Source: Phycisphaerales bacterium
GTDB lineage: Bacteria > Planctomycetota > Phycisphaerae > WQYP01
Length of the DNA: 32,620 nt
Assembly (NCBI GenBank): GCA_013044165.1
Contig: JABEVB010000228.1
Coordinates: forward strand, 1-32,620
Direction: 5' to 3'
The notes under the pieces are model-generated. The model was not told the origin of the DNA, searched no databases, and saw only the letters and a program-made list of their open reading frames with translations. Both the position numbers and the translations under genes were made by a program. Of the stretch, positions 8,157 through 15,608 are shown in pieces; the stretch's first letter is position 1, and each line of letters begins with the position of its first letter.

Positions 8157-8647
8157 TTTATAGCCATTGGATAACAACATATGCTGGAATATGAAAAGTC
8201 GCGGCAAGCATTATCGGTAAGACTCCCGAGGCAGAACCGGCATGAAACGGCTTTAAGCTCGATGCATTTACACACCCTGCTTGAGCAACAGCTTGAGGTT
8301 GCGTTTAACGAGAGTCAGCCGGGCGATGCGGTCGTAAGCGACCCACTGGCGCTTGTTGGCGTAGGCGACGCGAGCGTGGTTGTTGGCTGCCGTCATCATG
8401 CCACCGAGCAAACGATGCGGCTGCTTGCGGCTCTGGCGGGTATCGAGCACCTGCTGGCCGAGACCCACGGCGGCCACAACCCGTTTCGCTTTGTTGGCTG
8501 ACGAGCGCCATTTCAGCATGCTTTGCAAACCGACTGTAACGACTGCCCCGCCTGTGCGTGTACATGAACATGGGGAGCGATGCTTTTTTTAGTTGCCGGG
8601 CGGCAGGCTTGGCGGCATGTGGACCCAGCAGGTTCGGGCGGCGGCTT
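8157..8647. other. 491-base region with no secure gene
   Basis: Both strands have open frames. The minus-strand frame 8268-8519 has the more gene-like third-position composition and is listed separately. A plus-strand frame (8181-8501) has a poorer composition. No terminator with a T-tract and no strong promoter is seen. Confidence 0.5.
8268..8519 (-). CDS. Hypothetical small basic protein
   Basis: The frame encodes 83 residues from ATG 8519. The product is strongly basic (MLKWRSSANKAKR at the start, RLTLVKRNLKLLLKQGV at the end), and most codons end in G or C, as in the secure genes here. There is no convincing Shine-Dalgarno sequence, and I recognise no family. It could be a spurious frame. 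The opposite-strand frame in the same place looks less likely. Confidence 0.3.
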   Translation of the reverse strand: MLKWRSSANKAKRVVAAVGLGQQVLDTRQSRKQPHRLLGGMMTAANNHARVAYANKRQWVAYDRIARLTLVKRNLKLLLKQGV

Positions 8648-9715
8648 ATGATGCGGCGCAGCACTTTATGGCAGGGCATTGCGATGATGGGTTTGGTGCT
8701 GCCGACACTCGCCGCATCGCCCACGACGGTGCGGGTGGCAAGGCTTGCGAAACATGGTCTGCCGTTGGGCCCACATCGCGTTTTGATTGCCGCCCCGTTG
8801 CATATTGCCGACCGCTTTACGCATGGACCGCTTACCTTTCGGGCGTATTACCCATCAGAAGCGGGCACGTTTGCTGTGATTATCTTTTCGCATGGCTTGG
8901 GTGGAAGCCGCCGGGCGTTTAGCGACTTAAATACACTGCTGGCAAGTTACGGGTATGTGGTGATAGCGCCCGATCATCCCGATGCCGGTATTTTTTACGA
9001 CCTGGCCTCGCACGGCAAACTAAAGGGGAAGCTCGGGCTTAATGAATCGGTCATTAAACAGGGACTGGCAGCCACCAAAAAGCGATTGGATGGCAGAAGT
9101 CCGGTGCTGGCGCGTCTGGTGCAAGTGAAAGAAATCCTAAGCGCCCTGCCGACGATACAGCAACACCTGCCGCGGTTTCAGGGTCGTTTTAACCTGCATA
9201 AAATAGGCATGGCGGGCCATTCGTTCGGGGCGTTTACCACCGAGGTAATGTCTGGGGTTTTGGCGGTGCCGGGCCGTCATTTTGCTGGCCTGCCGGATGG
9301 GCGCATCAAAGCGGTTGAAATCATATCGGGCAGCGGCGACAAGGCGCTGGTACGCGTAAACCGGCGGGCCGGCGCGGTCGGCGACATACCCATGCTGGTG
9401 ATTACCGGCACGCGCGACAACCCGCCATCCGGCGAAGGTTACCGGTGGCGGGAGCAGCCGTTCAGCAAGAGTCCGCCGGGGAAGAAATTTCTGCTGCTTA
9501 TAGATGGCGCGACGCACGATTCATTTCAATTTAACTCCGCCGCACGACGGCTGGATGCCGATCCGCCCACGCATGCTGCAGCCCGTGCGATTGCCACCGA
9601 GGTTGAGCGCGCCAGCCTGACATTTTGGAATTATGTTTTTAAGCGCGGTGGCCGCAGCGGGCGGTACCTCACCGTCGGCCCATGGCCCGCGGGCATGCGC
9701 ATAGAACATCATTAA
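8648..9715 (+). CDS. Secreted alpha/beta hydrolase (PAF-acetylhydrolase/dienelactone hydrolase-like)
   Basis: The product has 355 residues. The start at 8648 gives a short signal peptide (MMRRSTLWQGIAMMGLVLPTLAA). Then follow the alpha/beta hydrolase landmarks: VIIFSHGLGGSRR (oxyanion HG), SYGYVVIAPDHPDAG, the nucleophile elbow GMAGHSFGAFTT, MLVITGTRDN (acid region) and GATHDSF with the likely catalytic His. The HGLGG, then GHSFGA, then late His order matches platelet-activating factor acetylhydrolase-like or chlorophyllase-like lipases. The substrate is unknown and the protein is probably periplasmic. ATG 8651 is an equally possible start. The C-terminus converges on the uracil-DNA glycosylase gene. 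Confidence 0.82.
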   Translation: MMRRSTLWQGIAMMGLVLPTLAASPTTVRVARLAKHGLPLGPHRVLIAAPLHIADRFTHGPLTFRAYYPSEAGTFAVIIFSHGLGGSRRAFSDLNTLLASYGYVVIAPDHPDAGIFYDLASHGKLKGKLGLNESVIKQGLAATKKRLDGRSPVLARLVQVKEILSALPTIQQHLPRFQGRFNLHKIGMAGHSFGAFTTEVMSGVLAVPGRHFAGLPDGRIKAVEIISGSGDKALVRVNRRAGAVGDIPMLVITGTRDNPPSGEGYRWREQPFSKSPPGKKFLLLIDGATHDSFQFNSAARRLDADPPTHAAARAIATEVERASLTFWNYVFKRGGRSGRYLTVGPWPAGMRIEHH

Positions 9716-9749
9716 AATGACGCAGGAAATGAAATGATTTGCCTGCGTA

Positions 9750-10700
9750 TTAAGCCTCGGCAAGCTTCTGCATGACGAGTTTAAGGTCGCTCCAAACCTT
9801 GGCGCGGGTTTCGGTGGTGTAGTTACGCAGCACATACGATGGGTGAAATGTGGGCATCAGCGGTACGCCGCGGTAGTCGAGCCATTGGCCGCGCACCTGG
9901 GTTACCGGCAGCTTTTCGCCGCGCAAAAAACACAGTGCCGCAGCGCCAAGCGTCACAATAATGACCGGCTGCACGATGGCGATCTGCTGGTGCAACCACG
10001 GCAGGCCGAGGGCGGCTTCTTCGCTGGTGGGCGGACGATCTTTTAAACGCTTGGGATTGATGGGGTCCGGCTCGGCGCAGCGCAACTTGGTGATGTTGGC
10101 AATGTATACCTGCGGGCGGGTAAGGCCCATGGCGACAATCATTTTGTCGAGCAATTGGCCCGAGCGGCCTACAAAGGGACGGCCGGTGGCGTCTTCTTCA
10201 GCGCCGGGGCCTTCACCAATAAACATAAGCCGCGCGGCGGCATCACCCTCGCCAAACACCACCCGATTAGCGCTGCCGCCAAGATGCCTGGAAAGCTCGG
10301 CTACCGCCGTCTTCTCAAGCTCGGCCATTCGGCTTTGCTTTTGTGCAGGCGAGAGCTGTGGTTCATCGGCAAGTTTGCCCGGGGGTGCCGGTGGGAGATC
10401 TTTGATGGGCGTTGCGAGCTTCAGTGCAACTGGTTCGGGCACGGGAGCCGGTCGGATTGCGGCGCTGGCTGCCGGCCGGGCAGGAGGCACGGGCGTCGCA
10501 CGAGCCGGAGCGCGCGGCGGAAGAGTTGCAGCGGCGCGAACACTGGGGGCGCTTTTGGCTGCGGCCGCCACCTGGCCGGCAGCGGCCCTGGCTTTTTCGC
10601 GCAGGGCCAGGACCTTGGCCTTGGGTATGGGGACTTCCAAGACGCCAAAGGCAACTTCTGCCTGGAGCCATTGCTCAACGAGGCGATCGAGCTTGTTCAT
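9750..10700 (-). CDS. Family-4 uracil-DNA glycosylase lacking the usual iron-sulfur cysteines
   Basis: The product has 316 residues. Residues 1-45 are helical, about 46-125 are an Ala/Pro-rich linker, and the catalytic domain follows. Motifs are VVFGEG (147-152), IGEGPGAEED (161-170), GRPFVGRSGQLL (173-184), YIANITK (199-205) and PTFHPSYVLRN (283-293), which together are diagnostic of family-4 UDGs that excise uracil from DNA. The family normally binds a 4Fe-4S cluster through four Cys. Here the whole protein has only Cys208 and Cys257, and the usual CxxC before VVFGEG and the Cys before PWL are absent. It is 42 bases downstream of the DUF3467 gene on the same strand. Confidence 0.88.
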   Translation of the reverse strand: MNKLDRLVEQWLQAEVAFGVLEVPIPKAKVLALREKARAAAGQVAAAAKSAPSVRAAATLPPRAPARATPVPPARPAASAAIRPAPVPEPVALKLATPIKDLPPAPPGKLADEPQLSPAQKQSRMAELEKTAVAELSRHLGGSANRVVFGEGDAAARLMFIGEGPGAEEDATGRPFVGRSGQLLDKMIVAMGLTRPQVYIANITKLRCAEPDPINPKRLKDRPPTSEEAALGLPWLHQQIAIVQPVIIVTLGAAALCFLRGEKLPVTQVRGQWLDYRGVPLMPTFHPSYVLRNYTTETRAKVWSDLKLVMQKLAEA

Positions 10701-10742
10701 GGTATGAGCCTCGAATTGCGGGCGACGTTTGCCACCGCAGCG

Positions 10743-11099
10743 TTACCGCTGTGGATTGATGCGCTTGCCCGGGTCAATTTCCAACGGGCCGAACATCTGC
10801 TCGTGCTTCTGAACGGCGTGGCTGAGCTGCAGCGCCAGCCGCTTGGCGGCGTAATAGCTCATAATGACGCGGGTGCTTACATCCATCACCACCGTGTTGG
10901 GCTGCTCGGGGTTTTGCGAATTGACGGCAAAATCCAGAAACAACTCTTCATGCGTGCCGGTGATGGCAGCCACGTTGCTGAACACGCTGACCATTTTGTC
11001 TTTTTTGATCTGCAGGTGCATTTCCTTGGACTGCGGCTGCGCGCTGGGCTGCGACTGGGGCATACCCGGATGATTAGGATTGGTAAGGTCGTCGGCCAT
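10743..11099 (-). CDS. DUF3467 domain protein
   Basis: This 118-residue protein starts at ATG 11099, 8-9 bases after a clear AAAGGAG. After a Pro/Gln-rich N-terminus of about 30 residues comes the DUF3467 pattern: SVFSNVAAITGTHEELFLDFAV, then NTVVMDVSTRVIMSYYAAKRLALQLSHAVQKHEQMFGPLEI. The family is small, cytosolic and of unknown function. It is the first gene of a likely two-gene unit with the uracil-DNA glycosylase. The frame extends upstream without a start signal, so the shorter version is preferred. Confidence 0.85.
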   Translation of the reverse strand: MADDLTNPNHPGMPQSQPSAQPQSKEMHLQIKKDKMVSVFSNVAAITGTHEELFLDFAVNSQNPEQPNTVVMDVSTRVIMSYYAAKRLALQLSHAVQKHEQMFGPLEIDPGKRINPQR

Positions 11100-11354
11100 G
11101 ATGTTTACTCCTTTTACTACAAAATAAACTCGCCTGGCGTTGCGCCTGGCAATCCGCGGAACAATAACGCAATCCGGCTCAAATGTCACGAACCAAGGCC
11201 CGCGATCCCCCGGTCGCAAAAGCTGCGGGAGAGCGAACGGCTTGTCTATGGAGGTCAGCCGCCCGTTCGCCCGCCCCATCGCAACCGACAGCAGAGAGCC
11301 AACCCGCAGAGGGGTAAGCCTTTAATATGAGGATCGCCGGCGTTGCCAAACTGG

Positions 11355-12014
11355 TCAGGCACCAGCCTGCAGCAACTTAAGCGAAGCGATGATGTCAGCA
11401 GGCTCCATGCGCCGGGTATAGTCGGCGTTTACAAAGCCCCCCCGCACCACCCCTTGCTGATCTATAACATACGTGGCTGGCAGAGGCAGTTCCCAAGTCT
11501 CGTCACCATTGCTTGCAGGAATATCAATGCCGAACGACTTATACAATGGCCGCAGCGACTCGGCCAGAGTAAATACAAGCCCGTACCGCCGTGCAACCTT
11601 ATTGCCCACGTCGGACAGGACTGTAAAGCAGATGCTGTTCTTTTCTACAGTAGAGAGTGAGTTGTCAGGCGTTTGTGGCGATATCGCGATAAGTTCAGCA
11701 CCCAGGCGTTCAATCGCATCAAGCGATTGCCCCAGCGCCCGCAGTTGAAGATTGCAGTAGGGGCACCAGCCGCCACGATAAAAACTAACCACCACCGGCC
11801 TACGCGCCAATCGCGCCGAAAGTGTCACAAGCGTGTTCTGCATATCCGGCAGCGAAAAGTCCGGTGCCTGCTGGCCGACAGCCACGGCCCGCGCCGGCAG
11901 GTTCGCATGTTCCAGCGCCGTGTTTGCCGCCATCATTTTCTTAACGGCTTCGGGCGGAGCCTTCGCCAGGAACTGCTCTTTAAAGCTATCGAGTTCGACC
12001 GCGAGACTATTCAT
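11355..12014 (-). CDS. Peroxiredoxin-like AhpC/TSA family protein
   Basis: The product has 219 residues. After a helical N-terminal 40 residues comes the thioredoxin fold: GQQAPDFSLPD (48-57), VVVSFYRGGWCPYC (74-87) with Cys84 and Cys87, then LIAISPQ and a C-terminal ATYVIDQQGVVRGGFVNADYTRRMEP. The CPYC pair with the YRGGW lead-in is the AhpC/TSA-like 'selenoprotein-like' peroxiredoxin group, expected to reduce peroxides in the cytosol. GAGGAG precedes the ATG at a good distance. It lies 70 bases downstream of the TetR gene on the same strand, which suggests control by that regulator, perhaps in response to oxidants or electrophiles. Confidence 0.9.
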   Translation of the reverse strand: MNSLAVELDSFKEQFLAKAPPEAVKKMMAANTALEHANLPARAVAVGQQAPDFSLPDMQNTLVTLSARLARRPVVVSFYRGGWCPYCNLQLRALGQSLDAIERLGAELIAISPQTPDNSLSTVEKNSICFTVLSDVGNKVARRYGLVFTLAESLRPLYKSFGIDIPASNGDETWELPLPATYVIDQQGVVRGGFVNADYTRRMEPADIIASLKLLQAGA

Positions 12015-12084
12015 TGAAACACTCCTCTAAAAAAAGCTCATCCGCCGCAACCGATACGTCGGTTCCGGGCGGCAGAGCAAAGAC

Positions 12085-12636
12085 TCATTTAAGCACATCG
12101 CGCCGCAGGCGCTGTATCGCAGCTGCGAGAATATTTTTTTTTCCCAGCGACTGGGCCAATAGAATCGAACCCTGCAACCGGGCAATAAAATCCAAGGCGT
12201 CCGCTTGTGGATCGGCATGATTCAGCAGCCTGAACTGCTCGGCGATCCACATGACCTGATCACTTAAAATGGCAGCGATGCGCCGCAGCAGAGCACCTTC
12301 TGATTTACCAAACTCCTGACAAAGACTACCGATTGGACACCCGTTCGATGCGTATTGGGTCAGATGCACCAGCGGTATGTCCAGAAAGCCGGCAATGCGC
12401 TGTTCCGGGTGCGGCAGTTCATCAAGTTGCGTTAGCATATCGGTAAACCAGCGGCGGTAATCCCCGATGGCGGCCTCGGCAATGTCGGCTTTGGTCTTGA
12501 AATAGTAATACACATTGCCAAGCGGAACTTTCGCCGCATGCGCGATGTCGGCGAGAGTCGTCGCATAATAGCCATGGCGATGAATCAGGGCCTTGGCCGC
12601 GGCAACGAGCCGAGAGCGTTTAGCGGAAGCAGGCAT
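12085..12636 (-). CDS. TetR/AcrR family transcriptional regulator
   Basis: The product has 183 residues. The N-terminal helix-turn-helix is clear: LVAAAKALIHRHGYYATTLADIAHAAKVPLGNVYYYFKTKADIAEAAI (about 9-56). The C-terminal ligand domain contains NGCPIGSLCQEFG (about 108-120), a Cys-bearing segment typical of the YxaF/LmrA-type TetR_C group. Two closely spaced Cys could sense reactive compounds; that is inference. AAGGAG sits about 7 bases before the ATG. A 24-base palindrome overlaps the probable promoter 27-50 bases upstream, which indicates autoregulation. It leads a two-gene unit with the peroxiredoxin-like gene. Confidence 0.92.
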   Translation of the reverse strand: MPASAKRSRLVAAAKALIHRHGYYATTLADIAHAAKVPLGNVYYYFKTKADIAEAAIGDYRRWFTDMLTQLDELPHPEQRIAGFLDIPLVHLTQYASNGCPIGSLCQEFGKSEGALLRRIAAILSDQVMWIAEQFRLLNHADPQADALDFIARLQGSILLAQSLGKKNILAAAIQRLRRDVLK

Positions 12637-12662
12637 CGTTTAACTCCTTATGTTCGCCGACC

Positions 12663-12686
12663 AGTGAGTTAGTTAGTTAACTCACT
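12663..12686. promoter_or_regulatory. Palindromic operator of the TetR regulator
   Basis: A perfect inverted repeat, AGTGAGTTA (12663-12671) and TAACTCACT (12678-12686), with a 6-base spacer, lies directly upstream of the tetR start. Size and placement are typical for a TetR-family operator. Its right half and flank recur at 13761-13789. Confidence 0.7.
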
Positions 12687-12699
12687 TAATCTGATGCAA
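12670..12699 (-). promoter_or_regulatory. Candidate promoter of the tetR-peroxiredoxin unit
   Basis: On the minus strand TTGCAT (12699-12694) serves as a -35 element and TAACTA (12675-12670) as a -10 element, with an 18-base spacer. The palindromic operator covers the spacer and -10, so a bound repressor would block the polymerase. Confidence 0.4.
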
Positions 12700-12771
12700 T
12701 AATACTATTTAAGCCATGCCTGCGTCAACCGGTTGTAAAATAGATAGCTCGGCCATCGGCCTCGCCAGCTA

Positions 12772-13494
12772 CTAACGACCAAAACGGGCTACAAATCGCT
12801 TTGCCGCGATGGCGCGACGGTCGAGTTCGTCCTGCTGGGCTTGCGGGTTATCGGGCATGCCATGCAGACGCACGGGTATTTGTAACACCTTACCCCCTCG
12901 CAAAACCTTAAGCGTGACAAACGCGCCGGGCTTGTAGCTTTGCACGAATTGTCGAAAATCATTGGCCTCACTGGCTGACGTAAGCCAATGCCGGTTAACG
13001 GCAACAATCAAATCGCCGGGACTAAGAACCCGCGCGGCATAGAACCCCGGCAGCAACTCCTGAACACATGCCGCATTGATGGAGCCTTGATGATGGGCAA
13101 GCTCCAGCCGCACCGACTCGATCATAAACTCGATGCCGATGAATGGCGCTGGACCATCGGATGGGAACTTTTGACTCAGGTAAAACTGGAGTGAAATATT
13201 TTCGAGGCGATCAGCCTGTTCCGGGCTGGCGGCATGCTTAAGAGCTACGAGCAACAGCGGCAAATAGGCTCGGCCGTGCAGCAGCAGGTACTGCTGAGCC
13301 TCATGGCGGGTGCGCCAGCGGGCACTGGCCAAATGCGCGATAGCGCCGGTGATGGCCGCGGGAGGTTTGTCGGTTCGCCTGGTTTGTGGCCGGGTTGAGG
13401 CAGCCTGAGGCGAGCCAACGGCGCTGCGGGAGACCACGATTGCCGCCAGCATCAATGCCGCTGCCGCCACCAGGCCGATGATCCCTTTACTCAT
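12772..13494 (-). CDS. Exported protein with PDZ-like domain
   Basis: The product is 240 residues from ATG 13494. A signal anchor (IIGLVAAAALMLAAIVV) is followed by a polar linker and a helical region (RWRTRHEAQQYLLLHGRAYLPLLLVAL) that resembles a HEAT-like helix pair. The C-terminal half contains a PDZ-like pattern: ELLPGFYAARVLSPGDLIVAVNRHWLTSASEANDFRQFV, then KPGAFVTLKVLRGGKVLQIPVRL. PDZ domains in exported bacterial proteins bind peptide termini. No protease domain is present. The ATG overlaps the stop of a 72-codon ORF in an ATGA arrangement. Downstream is the tetR unit on the same strand. Confidence 0.7.
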   Translation of the reverse strand: MSKGIIGLVAAAALMLAAIVVSRSAVGSPQAASTRPQTRRTDKPPAAITGAIAHLASARWRTRHEAQQYLLLHGRAYLPLLLVALKHAASPEQADRLENISLQFYLSQKFPSDGPAPFIGIEFMIESVRLELAHHQGSINAACVQELLPGFYAARVLSPGDLIVAVNRHWLTSASEANDFRQFVQSYKPGAFVTLKVLRGGKVLQIPVRLHGMPDNPQAQQDELDRRAIAAKRFVARFGR

Positions 13495-13709
13495 AACGCG
13501 TACCTTGCCAATTCTGGTCGTTTCCAAGCGGCCTTGATCATAACCGGTTGATGTCGTTGGCGGTGGCTACTGGCAATCCCAAGGAAGAACGCCGGTGCCG
13601 TCGCCATCGGACCGCGGAGCTTGCGGATTTCGGCGGAAACCACAACCACCGGAAATCGCGTGATCAGCCGTTGGAGCTTTTGTGCAAGTAGTCGCTGCTT
13701 GTAGACCAT
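13491..13709 (-). CDS. Hypothetical small ORF, translationally coupled to the PDZ-like gene
   Basis: The frame encodes 72 residues from ATG 13709. The product starts MVYKQRLLAQKLQRLITRFPVVVV and ends with a basic stretch (KAAWKRPELARYAL). The first 25 residues faintly recall the N-terminus of DUF4143-type ATPases, but no Walker A follows in any frame, so it could be a relic. Its stop overlaps the next start (ATGA), a usual sign of real coupling, and the composite regulatory element lies 42 bases upstream. I cannot assign a function. Confidence 0.35.
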   Translation of the reverse strand: MVYKQRLLAQKLQRLITRFPVVVVSAEIRKLRGPMATAPAFFLGIASSHRQRHQPVMIKAAWKRPELARYAL

Positions 13710-13925
13710 GCGGTAATTTTAATGATGACATCATCACTTTTCATGAATATTTAGTTATAGAACTCACTTAGCCATTTTCGGATGCAATACGGGCTATAAG
13801 TATCGCGTGTGCGGCAGCGCGGGCTGACCCATGGCCATGGAACTGGCGAAAATTCGCCGGAATGGACCACGGCGGCAAGCTCTGATCGCGAAGTTTTGTC
13901 TTTTAACGCACACGGAGAACACCCC
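13495..13925. other. 431-base divergent region between the PDZ-like gene and the capsid gene
   Basis: The left part is covered by the low-confidence 72-codon ORF. The right part is non-coding. It holds an ATGATG-A-CATCAT inverted repeat (13722-13734), the second copy of the tetR regulatory element (13751-13789), a possible plus-strand TATAAG at 13795-13800, and GGAG just before the capsid ATG. Confidence 0.6.
13751..13789. promoter_or_regulatory. Partial second copy of the tetR operator/promoter element
   Basis: TTAGTTA (13751-13757), AACTCACTTA (13761-13770) and GATGCAATA (13781-13789) occur in the same order as TTAGTTA (12673-12679), AACTCACTTA (12679-12688) and GATGCAATA (12693-12701) at the tetR promoter. 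Only the spacing differs. It lies between the start of the minus-strand ORF at 13709 and the capsid gene. Confidence 0.5.
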
Positions 13926-15278
13926 ATGAAAATAATGTTTTCAAAAGATTACCTTGGCAACAAAGCAGGCGCGGTAAGCGACCTGCCCGACGATCAGGCA
14001 AAGGTTGTCGTGGATGCCGGCTTTGGTGAAGCGGTTGCCGCCGATCCGAAGGATTTGCAGGATGCGGTAGACGCCATTCAAAAAAGCCTGGATCAGCAAC
14101 TGGAGGCGGCCTGCCACAAAATTACCACCCGCGTGATTGAACAGGTAAGCAAGGGCATTAAAAGCGTGCGACCCAGCATTGTCATTGGCTCGGATCGCGA
14201 AGACCTCGACCCCACCGGCGGCTTTAAGACGCTGGGCGAATTTGCGCAGATAGTGCGCCGCAGCACCATTGAGGGCATCCGCGATGAGCGGCTCAAACGC
14301 ATGGTCGCCAAGGCTGACGGCATGAACGAGAGCACGCTCGCCGACGGCGGAGCGCTGGTTCCCACGGAATATGCCAATCAGTTGTATCGCGATGTACTGG
14401 CTGAATCGGTGATGTTCGACAAGGCTCGAAAGTATCCGATCAATCTGGGAAATTCACTTTTTATTCCGGTGCGCAACATCAGCGAACTCGGTCAGACGGC
14501 GGCCACCGGCAGTTCGCTGGGCACCTGGCTCAATGCCGACGGCGCAGCCATCGCCGCACAAAAGCCGGTATACAACCGCGTACAGATGACACTCAACCGC
14601 TGGGGCACGCTGCTGCCGGTGACCGATGAACTGCTGGCCGACAACAACGTGGCGCTGTCGAACTTTATTGTTGATGAGGGCGGCATTGCGCTGGCGTGGG
14701 ACCTGAACCAGACGCTTATTGCCGGTTCAGGTAGCGGCCAGCCGCTGGGTGTTCTCAATTCGGGCGCGTTGGTGGTGGCGAGCGCCGATGTCGGCCAGAC
14801 GCCGTTTACCATCAGCTACAGCAACCTGGTGAACATGAAAGCGCGGCTATGGACGCCGCGGCCCGGCGACTATTCGGGCGTTGTCTGGATAGCCAACCCC
14901 GATGCCGAGGCTCAGTTTGAGCAGCTCAAAGATGCCGCGGGGCGCAATTTGTACTATGCCGCCGGCACCATCGAGCAGTCGCCGCAGGCCCGCCTTTTCG
15001 GCATACCGGTGGTGTACAGCTACCACTGCCCGGCGCTTGGCAGCCAGGGCGATGTGATTTTGGCGGACCTCAATCAGTACTTTGTAAGCACGAAAATGGG
15101 CGCCAGCGTCGAAACCGCCATGTCCATGCACCTGTACTTTGAAAGTGCTGAAGTCGCGTACCGCATTATTTACCGCATTGACGGCAAACCGGCCCGCCAA
15201 GCTCCGCTGAGCGTACCCAACAGCACGCTGAGCCGCAGCGGGTTTATCACGCTTGCAGCGCGCGGCGGAATAAGCTGA
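13926..15278 (+). CDS. HK97-fold phage major capsid protein
   Basis: The product is 450 residues from ATG 13926 with GGAG 9-12 bases upstream. Residues 1-36 (MKIMFSKDYLGNKAGAV... DAGFGEAV) look like a small separate domain. A helical delta-like region follows to about 90, then GGFKTLGEFAQIVRRS (98-113) and GGALVPTEYANQLYRDVL (141-158), the hallmarks of the Phage_capsid family. Further on are TLLPVTDELLAD, the LIAGSGSGQPLGVLNSG loop, LFGIPVVYSYHCP and the C-terminal AYRIIYRIDGKPA. This is the shell subunit of HK97-type virions, encapsulated GTA particles or related shells. No portal, protease or terminase gene is adjacent. Codon use resembles the neighbours, so any acquisition is old. Confidence 0.9.
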   Translation: MKIMFSKDYLGNKAGAVSDLPDDQAKVVVDAGFGEAVAADPKDLQDAVDAIQKSLDQQLEAACHKITTRVIEQVSKGIKSVRPSIVIGSDREDLDPTGGFKTLGEFAQIVRRSTIEGIRDERLKRMVAKADGMNESTLADGGALVPTEYANQLYRDVLAESVMFDKARKYPINLGNSLFIPVRNISELGQTAATGSSLGTWLNADGAAIAAQKPVYNRVQMTLNRWGTLLPVTDELLADNNVALSNFIVDEGGIALAWDLNQTLIAGSGSGQPLGVLNSGALVVASADVGQTPFTISYSNLVNMKARLWTPRPGDYSGVVWIANPDAEAQFEQLKDAAGRNLYYAAGTIEQSPQARLFGIPVVYSYHCPALGSQGDVILADLNQYFVSTKMGASVETAMSMHLYFESAEVAYRIIYRIDGKPARQAPLSVPNSTLSRSGFITLAARGGIS

Positions 15279-15301
15279 GCCGGTTGGCAACCTCGTAAAG
15301 T

Positions 15302-15328
15302 CCGGGCGGGCGGAGCGTGCCCGCCCGG
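15302..15328 (+). terminator. Strong hairpin after the capsid gene
   Basis: CCGGGCGGGC (15302-15311) pairs perfectly with GCCCGCCCGG (15319-15328) around a 7-base loop, 24 bases after the capsid stop. The T-run after it is poor (CTTGTTTGC), so it may be an attenuator or an mRNA-stabilising end rather than a full terminator. It could set capsid expression far above the downstream genes. Confidence 0.5.
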
Positions 15329-15358
15329 CTTGTTTGCAGCATTAAGAGAGTCTTCAAC

Positions 15359-15607
15359 ATGCTTGATGGCGCAGCGCAATGGGCGGTGGTGGGTGGTTTT
15401 GTGTTGGCCCTGGCCGGCAGCCTCGTAACGGTGATTGGATTTGTCGTAAGCCTGCAGGTGACGCAGCACGACCACGGCAAACGCCTGCAGCGCGTGGAAG
15501 ACGCCAATCGGGATGCGGCTCTCAAGATGGAGCGCATGGAGCAGGGCATTGCCGTGCTGCTTGAGCGCACCCGCAGCCTTGCGGCACCCTCGGCAACAGG
15601 AGCATGA
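15359..15607 (+). CDS. Small membrane protein with coiled coil (XhlA-like)
   Basis: The product has 82 residues. One transmembrane helix (WAVVGGFVLALAGSLVTVIGFVVSL, about 8-32) is followed by a charged coiled coil (HGKRLQRVEDANRDAALKMERMEQGIAVLLERTRSL). This layout resembles phage haemolysin XhlA-type lysis accessory proteins with the segment order reversed, and it is frequent among small phage membrane proteins. The AAGAGAG before ATG 15359 supports the start. It sits between the capsid gene and the lipoprotein gene with a one-base gap to the latter. Its function is inferred only from topology and context. Confidence 0.6.
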   Translation: MLDGAAQWAVVGGFVLALAGSLVTVIGFVVSLQVTQHDHGKRLQRVEDANRDAALKMERMEQGIAVLLERTRSLAAPSATGA

Positions 15608-15608
15608 C

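Noticed and set aside
8181-8501. Plus-strand open frame of 106 codons
   Set aside because: Its third-position composition is weaker than that of the opposite-strand frame, and no motif is seen.
10155-11330. Long plus-strand open frame (391 codons) opposite the uracil-DNA glycosylase and DUF3467 genes
   Set aside because: It lies antisense to two genes with clear family motifs, and its product is Cys/Arg/Gly-rich with no domain pattern.
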